A stretch of DNA of 64,000 nucleotides from contig OX940864.1 of NCBI GenBank assembly GCA_954871525.1, positions 18,780,001 to 18,844,000 of the forward strand, read 5' to 3'. How positions within the stretch are numbered: position 1 is the stretch's first letter; each line of letters starts with the position of its first letter. The notes under the pieces are model-generated. The model searched no databases. It was given only the letters and a program-made list of their open reading frames with translations, and was not told where the DNA came from. Positions 53,780-64,000 of this stretch are shown here, one piece after another. Source of the stretch: Parietaria judaica (lineage: Eukaryota > Streptophyta > Magnoliopsida > Rosales > Urticaceae). The position numbers and the translations under genes are program-made.

Positions 53780-56700
53780 AGCTTTACACGGGTTACGGTT
53801 TCCGTCCAATCCGTGAATTTTGGCACGTCTTTTTTTTTTTTTTTTTTTTCAAGGAAAGAGAAAAGAAATGGGAATTTCCATTCAGGGTAGCCGGTTCACC
53901 ATTCTTTTTCTGTATAATATTTTTATACGGCTAGTATTTCTATGGTTACTTCTTATTTCCTAATTTTATTTTCTTTTTAGCCGGCTAGTAATACCATTTT
54001 TCATTATCGAGTAAATAAAGATATAATATTGTCATCACTCAATTATCGAAGTCAATCCTTCGGAGCATTTCAGATTCAGGGAAAGATATTTTTTGGTTTT
54101 TGGTCGCCGGCATCTCAGCGCTAGTAAAGCTACATAGAACATCTGCTGCCAAAAATTAAAATTGAGAATATATCGGTAAATAAACCCAAAACTTTAAGTA
54201 CTTCTGTTGCAAATATTCGTTAGAAATTTTTGCATCTTTGTTCTTTAAGTATGTGAAATTTCTTTTCCTTTGAGGTCGTAGTATTACGATTGTTTCGTTG
54301 GATCAACTAATCATCAGTCGGATTTTAGGATCAAGACATCGGGTTTTTTTTTTTTTTTGTGTCCAAAATATTTTTCACTCATTTTTCTTCTCTCTCGGAA
54401 TCATATTTACTTCTCTTACTTCGAAGAAAATCTTTGTAGTTTTTGCTCCTCTAAAAGAAATTGAAACGACAATATTAATACAAGTCACATAAATATTCAA
54501 CGACAACAAGTGTGCCCAGACTTGCAGTGTATTAAAACGACAATATGTTACAAAACGACAAAATCTATCATCACATTTACGAATAAATGAAGGAAAATTT
54601 CACTATATACGTAAAAGAAATACGAAATTCATATACAAAAAATATGTGAGCTTAATGCATCATTTTTACTAAAAATTATCATGTGAATTAAAAACCGACA
54701 AGCGTTCATTGGTGTCACCATAAATCAATTTTTTTTTTCTCCTAAGAAACGAGAACATATTTATAATTTCAAAACGGAGAACGCTAATAAAAAAATCACA
54801 AACATAAAAGAATTGACACCGATTAAGAAAAATCACAGCTACGGGCTTTCATACTCTTAATCACTAGTGTTTCCTAGCAGAATAAGAACAACTTGCTACA
54901 ATGGTATTTTCGCCGATAGTCTCTCTTAAAGCTTTTTCTCACATACGTATTTTTCTATCGCTCACTTTAATAAGGAACGTTGACTAAGAAAACTCCAAGC
55001 TTATAAAGTCGTAACTATTACTAACGACATAAAAAAGAAGAAAAATATGGGATAAATAAATTTTAGAGGATTGAAAATAATAGTTGTCCAAAATTTAAAG
55101 ACATACGACGTCATTTCAGAAACAACAAAATATCGAAAAACAAATTTCATTTCAATAGGTCAACCAAGAAACGACAACAAATCACGAACGGAGTGAACGA
55201 CATACATTATACATACAATCGACAAAAATTCCAAATCCATCAAACAACAAAACATCTAAAAAGGACATGGAAAGAAACGACATAAAAAAAACGACTTCGT
55301 TATAATCACACTTGATAGCATGATATGCAATATGTAATCATTTTATGTATTGATATTTTTAGATTGGGTTCAATTGCATCAAATTTTAAATGAGAATTTC
55401 CATGATATAAATAATGGAAAGAATATTAATCAACAAAATTAAATTGTTTTTTTATATATATAATAAGGTCTGAAATGGATTAATCACAAGTTCACTATAG
55501 AAGTTATTACTTGCAGGAAAAGACATCTAGCTTCAATCAATTTCAGGTCACATTTAAATAACTCTTAGATTAGACATGACATTCAAAATTGTAATTGACA
55601 ATATTTGACATTACTGTGATACGACGAATGAAAAAATATTAATCTTTTGAATAAAATGTAATTTAAATAAATAATTATATATATATATATACATTGGAAT
55701 CTGGATAATAAGGTCTGAGTTGATTGGTGTGAAGTTTACCAGAGGTTATTGTGTACTGTAAAGAAAGTCAAATATACAATGAGATGACATTATGTGAAGC
55801 CATGCTTATCCATTACAAGCAAAAGTCAAATATATGATGCATCAAATATTTTTCTTGTCTCCTTATTTTCAGAATTCAAATAGTCAAATCTTAATTCTGT
55901 CCAGAAATCTAAGCAAACTTTATTTTTTCTTGTCAAGCAAAAATAAAAAGTGGACTTCGTGTAACCAAAATCTCTTATCTTTTTAGACTGAGTAAAATGA
56001 TCGTGAACACTAGTTTGCACATGGAGTCACAATATTTGAAGTTTGAACAGATCTTTTACTTCTCTTATACTTTATTTTTATTTGGACTTTAAGCTTTTAT
56101 TATATATGTATATATATATATATATATAAATTAAAGCATTATAAGTCGAATACTAAAATGGCAACAAAAATACAGAGAAAATGGTAGAAGAATTTTACGC
56201 AAGAATTTAATTAAGAAAAAAAACCACAAGCGTACAAGAAGAATTTTATTATGACCGAAAATGTTACGACACAGAAAATATAAATTATGGTTATGCTTAG
56301 TTAACCCTAATATACCAACTATATAAAAGTTCCGAGCAGAAAAATCATAGCTCTTTGTCCGTCTTTCGTTCCACTTCCACTCCTGTCTTAAAGCTTTTAA
56401 TCACTACGAAGTTAAAAACGGACGGATAGAGAAATCAGATTCGGATAATAAGCGTAAACATGCATATTTATATATTATATGTAATGTGTGTGCGTGCCAC
56501 ATTCATGCTTACTTATAGCTTCACTTTAGTTGACATGAAAAATGATAAAAATTCAAAACACGACATTACACGAAGAAAATGTATGAGTTCAAGAATTAAA
56601 TTGTATTCTTTTTGTTTGCTTGAAAGGAGAAGCAATTTAAAGTTGATGGTATTTTTGCAAACTATATTATAAATTTAATCACTATTAATTATGAGTTGTT

Positions 56701-57268
56701 TATGACTTTATTATATTTGAGGTAGTTACACGTGCACCACTTAATAATCAATAAAATATAATAATATAAGAATTGAATTACTTGGCTTAGTTAGCTAAAG
56801 ATAGGTATAGGGATTGGAAATATATAACCATCTTATTTGAATCGCTTGAAGACAATTAAATGATTATATTATAATGCAACATTATAACTCATTAATTATG
56901 TATAATTAGAAAAATCACAAGAATGTGTACACTAATTAATTCGTGTCCCTTTCGAGTACTAAACTCGTACTACATGTATTTCATATTCATTAAAGTACTT
57001 CGTGTACCAAACAAATAAAAGTATATTGAAATCATCGTATGAATTAATACATATATAATTATATGGTTGTAATTTAAAATCTTTCCATTCTCTTTACTTT
57101 TCAATTGGATCCTAGCACTAGTTGGAATAGTGAACGGAACTCCGGTTTTGATTTTCGCAAATTCCGGCTGAAAATTTGAAACAAAATTTTGACTTTCACG
57201 TTTTTTTCATTATACATCTTAGACTATAGATCTACTAAATAATAAATATTAAAATAAAGTGAAGAAAC
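53780..57268. other. AT-rich intergenic DNA, no gene seen
   Basis: About 3.5 kb with the APY 3' flank (T-run at about 53829-53850), many occurrences of AAACGACA-type words (54460-55300) and AT microsatellites at about 55676-55692 and 56110-56128. Small frames at 54298, 55826 and 56460 are unsupported. Confidence 0.55.
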
Positions 57269-58333
57269 TGTTATGGGTGATTTTTCCCCCAATCAATTCC
57301 GGCCCAAAAAAGCCCGTATCTCAAAAATCGAGAAACCCAAAAAACGCGGACACAATTTTTATTATTAAAATAATAACTAAACAGTGAAGCGCGCCGCCCC
57401 CGCTCCGTGACGGGACGTCAGGACGCATTTTTACGCCTAGTATGGTTATTCGGCGGCGCGGCGGCGCGAAACCCGCGCCGCCGCAGTGCGGAGGACTAAA
57501 GTGACAATATTTTACTGCTCTCAGGTCCCCGGCCCCTCCTATAAATAGAAGCTCATTCTAAACAAACGGTAACTCCGATTCAAACGCTCTAGATAACGAT
57601 AAACACCGTTTTCTCTCTTCTATATATATATTCTGGTAGAAATACCCAACGACCTGCCCTACGGAGGTTCCGGTTCTCAGTGGTCGCCGACCTATATCCC
57701 GAGTCCTAGGACTTTGCGGTAACGGGTCGGAGGACCCGGTTCCGGTCCGACGGTTAGTGGAGGGTCCGATCAGCTAGAGGAGCTAGCTAGAGCGGAAGCG
57801 CTGGAGGAATCCCCGGCCTACCGGAGTAGCTAGAGCGAAAGCGCTGGAGGAATCCCCGGCCTACCGGAGGAATCGCCAACTCCCCAGAGGAGGGTCCGAG
57901 CGCCGTCCTACTCCTACCAGATAGAGCATAAGCGCCGGAGGAATCACCGACTCTTATAGAGAAGGTGCCGAAGGAATCCACGTCTCCACGACCATTAACT
58001 CCAGGCTCGTCCAGGCCAGCTAGGAACGGTTCTATCAACGCCTGCTTTGAACTACGAGATGACCTGATCCTACTTAGCTGCAAGTGGGTACGTAGGCAGC
58101 CTCACCACACTCAATGAGGCGCGGCATCACATCATCATCACCCCCGGCTCTCCCAGTCATCGACTGCTCCAGCTACGATCGTCGACCTGTCCTACGGAGG
58201 GTCCGATCCGCCTTACCCTTCAGGAACAATGAGTCAATCATCTAGCCCAGGAAAGTCAACAAACGGCAATGGGCCAGGCCCAATATCCAGCTTTGGGCCG
58301 CTACAGTGTTTGATCCATTTTTCGGCATCAACA
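57269..58333 (+). repeat. 5' LTR of the Tat-type element
   Basis: About 1065 bp, GC-rich. TATA box CTATAAATAG at about 57539, then internal 43 bp tandem repeats at about 57783-57870 (AGCTAGAGCGGAAGCGCTGG units) plus a third diverged unit near 57917. Confidence 0.9.
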
Positions 58334-58336
58334 TTT

Positions 58337-58354
58337 TGGCGCTAGAAGGAGGGG
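58337..58354 (+). other. Primer binding site of the Tat-type element
   Basis: TGGCGCTAGAAGGAGGGG, three bases after the LTR. It begins TGG as required to pair with a tRNA CCA end. I do not assign the tRNA. Confidence 0.65.
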
Positions 58355-58427
58355 TGCAACATCGAGATCAAACCTCTGAGTACCCCCCAGAAACCGGTTT
58401 TTCAACCTCCTTTTTCCACCTTCCGGG

Positions 58428-59936
58428 ATGTCTACCAAGTCAACAGAGCGTACGTCATCCCACCCAGCGGCAAGCATTGCCCAGAACACACGAGCTCAGG
58501 TCCACGCACGCCAGAATCGAGCTCAAAATCAACCAGAGATAAGCGTCCGCCAAGATCCAATAAGCAACGAAACCAATGAGCGAATAACACGGATAGAAGA
58601 CAGCATCTTCCGGCTGACCGGGCTAGTCTCCAACCGCCTAGGACACGACACTGCCATTCAAGAAGTCATCGGTGAAGAAGGAAGCCCAACGGAGGAAGCG
58701 CTAGAGCCGACACAGAGACTTCGTCCCGAGACTCGACAACAGCTATACCCCGAAGACATCCAGAGACCGGCGCAATCACAAGCGACGCGAAGATCGGCGT
58801 TCGACCGACTTGGGAGAGAAGAAGACGTGGCAGATAGCGGAGAAGCACAAAGATTTAACCCGCCACAACGTACGAACATCATAATACGAGCGGAAAACGA
58901 GGATGACCTCAGAGCCCGCATCAACTTCCACGGTCAAGACGAAGATCTGCGACAGCACATCAACCGTCGACGAGGAACTTCTCATAACCAGAGCTCGCAA
59001 GAGTACGAAGACGAAGATGAAACAAGGATGTCTGAGAGACCTCGTCACCCGCAAAGCATCCCGGCACGCCTAGCAACGGGGAACGAGATTGCCATAACGA
59101 TACCATCCCGAGGGACAGCCCCGGCAAGCGACACCAGATTAAGAGATGTTGTTCAGGCACTAGAGAGAAAAGTTCAAGAGCTCATTGCGGCCAAAGATGC
59201 GAGCCCAGCCATCTGAAGCGTAGTTGAAGGAACCGTCTCCCATCTCGCCGATCGCATACTCGCGGACGATATTGTCGGAGACCTCCGCTTCCCACCGAAT
59301 CTCGTCTACGATGGTACCACCGACCCCACATACCACCTTATCCAATACCAGTGGTCGATACGAGTAAAAAAATGTTCTGATTCCACAATGTGCCAAGTGT
59401 TCTGCCTCACCCTCGCCGGTCCCGCTTTTGAATGGTACTAACGACTCCCGAAGGGCTCCATCGGATCTTTTGAAGAGTTGAAAGAGTGTTTCATCTCTCG
59501 TTTTGCAAGTTCGGTGATACAGCGAAAAGAAAAGTCTTACATATGGTCCCTCAAACAGCACGAAGATGAATCCCTCCAAGACTACCTGAACAGGTTCATC
59601 GAAGAAGCCAACAAGGTTGCCGACTACACCGACAACGACGCCATCATCGCTGTGATCGACGGCCTCCCGGAGGGCAACTTTGCTCGATCGCTCGTCGCGA
59701 AAAGGCCGATCTCTATGGCAGAGTTGATGGCGAGAGCGGCACAACACATCTCAGTCGAAGAATACTTCAACAAGCGAAGCAAGATTAACCAAGGAAGCCG
59801 GCGCCGAGACAATAGCAAGATCAGCGACGAAGAGCCACAGAGAAAGAAGCCACGACAACAACAAAGCTCAGGCATCCAGGAGCAACAACCAAAGCGAGTG
59901 GAGAAGTTCTGGAGGGATACAAACTTCACCCCCTGA
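58428..59936 (+). pseudogene. Tat-type gag with two nonsense codons
   Basis: From ATG (MSTKSTERTSSHPAA) the frame runs 262 residues of charged N-terminal gag to TGA at 59214. It continues in the same frame through the gag core (FPPNLVYDGTTDP; CLTLAGPAFEWY) to TAA at about 59440, then through RLPKGSIGSFEELKECFISRF, QHEDESLQDYLNRFIEEANK and GLPEGNFARSL to TGA at 59936. The core pattern is that of Tat-branch gag. Near 59933 the frame shifts, apparently by one lost C in the CCCCC run, into the next ORF. Not functional as it stands. Confidence 0.82.
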
Positions 59937-59950
59937 CGGCATCACCAGCT

Positions 59951-60686
59951 ATGATCCTCAGCCTCCACGGAGACAAATTTGTCCCCCCCAAACCGATGAC
60001 GAACTCCAACAGAGACAAAAGTCGATACTGCGAGTTCCACCAAGATCACGGGCACACGACGGCCCAGTGCTGGAATCTGAAGAAACAGATCGAGGAACTA
60101 ATCCAGGACGGACAACTCAAGGAATTCGTCAAGAAGATGACGATGAGGAAAGAGCCATCCTCAAGTAAGCAGCCGCAAGCAATCGAGCGGCCCCAAGACA
60201 ACGATCCAGGGGGTCCCACCATAACCGAGATCGAGAAAAAGCCAAGACCACCCAAATACAACATCATTTCGACCATCCTTGGCGGGCCCGAGACAGGGGA
60301 CTCTGGCAACGAGCGAAAGAAATACGCCGGAGCCTTAGAAGGTAACAAAGAAGTACACAAAGTCAACTTAACCAGCCTATCAAAACTGCCAGCGATGTCC
60401 ACAAGCAGGACAATAATTTTCACGCAAGAAGAAGCTCGACTAGTACTACACCCGCACAACGACGCAATTGTAGTCGAGATGCAAATTGCCAACAACAAAG
60501 TAAGACGAGTGCTAATCGACAACGGGAGCTCGGCGGACATCATCTTCCGAGCAACTTTAGACCGCATGGATTTAGGGAATATCTCCCCTACGCCAATCAA
60601 GTCCCCGCTTTACGGCTTCAACGGGAAGCCAATCCTCACCGAAGGCACCATCGAGCTACTAACGAAATTTGGGTCAGAAGACGGAG
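59951..60686 (+). pseudogene. Tat-type nucleocapsid and protease remnant
   Basis: Starts at ATG but is really the continuation of gag in another frame. Zinc knuckle region CEFHQDHGHTTAQCWNLKKQ, linker, then an aspartic protease start VRRVLIDNGSSADIIF (DNG in place of DTG, common in this branch) and SPLYGFNGKPILTEGTIELL. Protease homology ends at about 60686, where the frame enters LTR sequence. It stays open to 60754 by chance. No reverse transcriptase follows. Confidence 0.8.
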
Positions 60687-61678
60687 CTCAAAAACCGAGA
60701 AGCCCAAAAAACGCGGACACAATTTTTATTATTAAAATAATAACTAAACGGTGAAGCGCGCCGCCCCCGCTCCGTGACGGGACGTCAGGACGCATTTTTA
60801 CGCCTAGTATGGTTATTCCGCGGCGCCGCGGTGCGGAGGACTAAAGTGACAATATTTTACTGCTCTCAGGTCCCCGGCCCCTCCTATAAATAAAAGCTCA
60901 TTCTGAAAAAACAGTAACTCCGATTCAAACGCTCTAGATAGCGATAAACACCGTTTTCTCTCTTCTATATATATATTCTGGTAGAAATACCCGACGACCT
61001 GCCCTATGGAGGTTCCGGTTCTCAGTGGTCGCCGACCTATATCCCGAGTCCTAGGACTTTGCGGTAACGGGTCGGAGGACCCGGTTCCGGTCCGACGGTT
61101 AGTGGAGGGTCCGATCTGCCAGAGGAGCTAGCTAGAGCGGAAGCGCTGGAGGAATCCCCGGCCTACCGGAGTAGCTAGAGCGGAAGCGCTGGAGGAATCC
61201 CCGGCCTACCGGAGGAATCGCCAACTCCCTAGAGGAGGGTCCGAGCGCCGTCCTACTCCCACCAGCTAGAGCAGAAGCGTCGGAGGAATCACCGACTCTT
61301 ATAGAGAAGGCGCCGAAGGAATCCACGTCTCCACGACCATTAAGTCCAGGCTCGTCCAGGCCAGCTAGGAACGGTTCTATCAACGCCTGCTTTGAACTAC
61401 AAGATGACCTGATCCCACTTAGCTGCAAGTGGGTACGTAGGAAGCCTCACCACACTCAACGAGGCGCGGCATCACATCATCATCACCCCCGGCTCTCCCA
61501 GCCATCGACTGCTCCCGCTACGATCGTCGACCTGCCCTACGGAGGGTCCGATTCGCCTTACCCTTCAGGAACAGTGAGTCAATCATCTAGCCCAGGAAAG
61601 TCAACAAACGGCGATGGGCCCGGCCCAATATCCAGCTTTGGGCCGCTACAGTGTTTGATCCATTTTTCGGCATCAACA
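60687..61678 (+). repeat. 3' LTR of the Tat-type element, missing its first ~50 bp
   Basis: Matches the 5' LTR from CTCAAAAA (57320) to its end ATCAACA. Lacks a GC-rich hairpin-like stretch present at about 57452-57485. Confidence 0.9.
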
Positions 61679-61683
61679 GAAAC

Positions 61684-63791
61684 TAATAGCGGTGTACCAT
61701 ATGTCTAAAAGTACAACATCCGTAGTTTGAATTCTGAAAAAAATAAATATATATAGAATCCAAATTTTGAATCCAAATTTTTTCAATGAATTTGTGGTTC
61801 CGTTTATTAATGTGATGACACCGTATTAATAGGAATAACGGTAATGAATTGTTTAGGGTTCAAATTCAAAATCATCCTAACAACTCGTACATCTAAATTT
61901 ACTTTAATTATCTTAAAAAATTATCGTGCCATTCATGTATTAATATATGACTTGCTTGGTAGTTACATAACTATAACAACGTGCTACAAAAATACCAACT
62001 TTTACGATAAAAAAAATGTGGTGTAAATTGTAATTATTTAACACATTATTGTACAAAAAAGTAAGTAAATGAATAAAAATAATAAAAAGGAAGACGTGTT
62101 GAAGAGTTGAAGAATTTTGCCAAGGCCACACTTGGCGTGCGGATTCAAAATCCAACGCGACGCCACGTGTTGATGACGTGGATGGGACCCACCATTTCCC
62201 TACATGTCTGGTGGCTGTTTCTCATTTTCTCTCCACACCCCTCACTTTTAGTTTATCTCGTAAATTTAATTTTCTGACAGTGACGTCCTTTTTTTTTTTT
62301 TTTTAAGTAGCATATTGTGTTCTCTTAAATGTTAAAAATTAAATTACAGAAAATATTAGATACCGAACAAGATGAATATAATAAACTATAGAATTTAGAT
62401 GCTCCAGAGAAGTTAAAATTTATAAGGGATATTAACGTTTATAAAGCTCTATTAAAATAAATAAAAATGTTAATCGTGGAAAAAACATACTCTCTATGTA
62501 ACTTGATGCATTATAACGTGTTAATATGCTAACAAAACAAAATAATATCGATGAAAATACTTTCTAATATAGTTAACTTGATGCGTAACATCTTAATATG
62601 GTACAAAAAAAATCTTAACCAGATCTCAACAAATTGGCGAGTTAATGTGAGCTTATTCTTGTTGTCACGAAAGATCGTAGCTTTCATGTTTTGGTAGGTC
62701 TTTGAGATCCTTTAAATAAATTATATTGTGTAAAAAATTATGGTACATTCTAGAGGTTATTATGGTACTTTATGAACGAAAAATTATTACAAAAATAAGG
62801 GATAAAAATTTCACCAACAAACAAAGTTCAAAAGCATACTAATTACCCTAAATATTAAAATAATATATAGTATTCTGTTTTTCATTGATATAAATCCTTA
62901 TGATGATATTGGAGACAGTCAAATGTATTTCCTTTTTCAACCCTAGAACTAGAGGGATCGAACCCTACATCATCGTCACGATGCATAATAACATATAACA
63001 TGCATACATGATACATGTATGCATATATATAATTATATATATTATATATATGAACAAAATTGGGACAAAATGAAGGACATGGTTCGAGTCACAGTCATGT
63101 CCAAGTCAGATTTGGGACCTTAAAACTTAAATCTCTCAACAATATTAAAATAGTTCACTGCCTCTCGATGAAAACAAATAAATACGAATGTTTTGCTAAT
63201 TAATTTAGGTTATCCCAATTCCCTAACCATGGAAACGACTAACTTCTATTTAGGTTTTATATATCATAAGAAAATAACATCAGTATATTCTATAGCAACG
63301 AATATACTAATATAGTCACCATCACTATATTAGCCTGCAGGCATATATATATATATATATATAATTATATATTAATAATAATAAAAATTCCACTTGACGG
63401 TTTTCTAAGCGATCCACGGTCATGCAAGCTTATCGTTACACTAAATTTTATACCGTCATGTATACAAAGAATGCACGACATTTTTGAACCATGGTTAGCG
63501 AATGTGCAAAAAAACTTATGTTGTTGGCGCCGATATTGAGTGCACAATGATTTTAAACCGTCGTCTAAGTCTGCCATGTGTGTATAAGCATGCTAGATAT
63601 TACACGTTTTTTTGTAATGACGACATATATGATAACTACAAAATTAATCGCAACGACTCACTACGTTTCTACATATAGGAAATCAGTTAACACAATCTAT
63701 AAATTTCAAATTAACCATTTTTAATTTGATTTTCTTACTTCCAATTCATCATATATGATCTGCAGATTCTTGATGTGTGATGTTAAGGTGA

Positions 63792-63836
<45 letters not shown>

Positions 63837-64000
63837 CCAATCATAATATTATGTGTCTTTACGTAGAATATTGATGTATAGAGATGCATGGCAGCAGGTA
63901 AATAAAACTTTAGATTGTAGTTTGGTTTATTTCACGAAATATTTAAAAACATTGTTGTAATATAAAATTGACGGCCATCGAATATTAACGACAATGTACC
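61684..64000. other. AT-rich intergenic DNA, no gene seen
   Basis: Contains a small perfect hairpin (63000-63024), an (AT)n run near 63342-63362 and a long (TTA)n microsatellite at 63790-63836. 63395-63590 has ACCGTCATG / AAACCGTCGTC words that recall transposon sub-terminal repeats, but no ends could be defined. Confidence 0.5.
63790..63836. repeat. (TTA)n microsatellite, about 15 units
   Basis: Uninterrupted ATT/TTA trinucleotide run. Confidence 0.95.

Larger units (their letters stand above)
57269..61678 (+). mobile_element. Tat-type Ty3/gypsy LTR retrotransposon with large pol deletion
   Basis: Flanked by a perfect 5 bp target duplication GAAAC (57264-57268 and 61679-61683). The left LTR is 57269-58333 (TGTTATGGG ... 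ATCAACA). Internal gag and the start of protease are present but broken. The protease frame then runs directly into the middle of the 3' LTR, so reverse transcriptase, RNase H, integrase, the polypurine tract and about the first 50 bp of the 3' LTR are deleted. Confidence 0.9.

Noticed and set aside
57787..58083. 98-residue minus-strand frame in the Tat LTR (again at 61132-61428)
   Set aside because: Lies within LTR tandem repeats; its duplication is explained by the two LTRs.

Overview
This is a 64 kb piece of a plant nuclear genome, most likely a eudicot. The reasons are spliced protein-coding genes with GT-AG introns, AT-rich intergenic DNA full of microsatellites, and plant-type transposons (Athila-like and Tat-like Ty3/gypsy, Ty1/copia with an initiator-Met-type primer site, SINEs, a LINE tail, hAT-like MITEs). 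I cannot name the species from sequence alone.

The genic framework is a tandemly duplicated and rearranged cluster. The recurring order is PIG-V (GPI mannosyltransferase 2), UBQ-a (three ubiquitin-like domains), UBL-b (a small divergent ubiquitin-like protein), UBQ-c (five ubiquitin-like domains) and APY (apyrase-7-like ectonucleotidase). Unit 1 (about 0.2-24.6 kb) has UBQ-a, UBL-b, UBQ-c and a truncated APY. The middle unit (about 33.1-40.5 kb) has an APY lacking its last exon and the only complete PIG-V (8 exons). Unit 3 (about 42.9-53.8 kb) has PIG-V exons 1-2, UBQ-a, UBL-b split by a MITE, UBQ-c with a nonsense codon, and the only structurally complete APY (2 exons). Unit boundaries carry orphan pieces of unrelated genes: a last exon like folylpolyglutamate synthase (24.8 kb), a last exon like a PRE/ILI-type HLH regulator (32.8 kb), a first exon of a short MAGGNF protein (36.9 kb) and an MLO-like N-terminus (2.6 kb).

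Transposons fill the rest. An Athila-type element on the minus strand (2785-10594, TSD CATAT) has lost its reverse transcriptase and most of its integrase. A very young copia element (25735-30651) has LTRs that are identical by eye and one stop between gag and pol. A Tat-type element (57269-61678, TSD GAAAC) lost most of pol and the edge of its 3' LTR in one deletion. Smaller items are a LINE tail, two hAT-like MITEs, a pogo-like remnant, tRNA-derived SINEs, a solo copia-type LTR with a gag zinc-knuckle remnant (15.6-20.1 kb) and three tiny poly(A)-only insertions with target duplications. From 53.8 to 57.3 kb and from 61.7 to 64 kb I see no genes.

The most unusual biology is the ubiquitin-like family. 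These are head-to-tail ubiquitin-like proteins with no Gly-Gly at any internal junction or at the C-terminus (they end in LRW or PRW), so they should be neither cleaved into monomers nor conjugated. Several domains also lack the loop corresponding to residues around 33-41 of ubiquitin.
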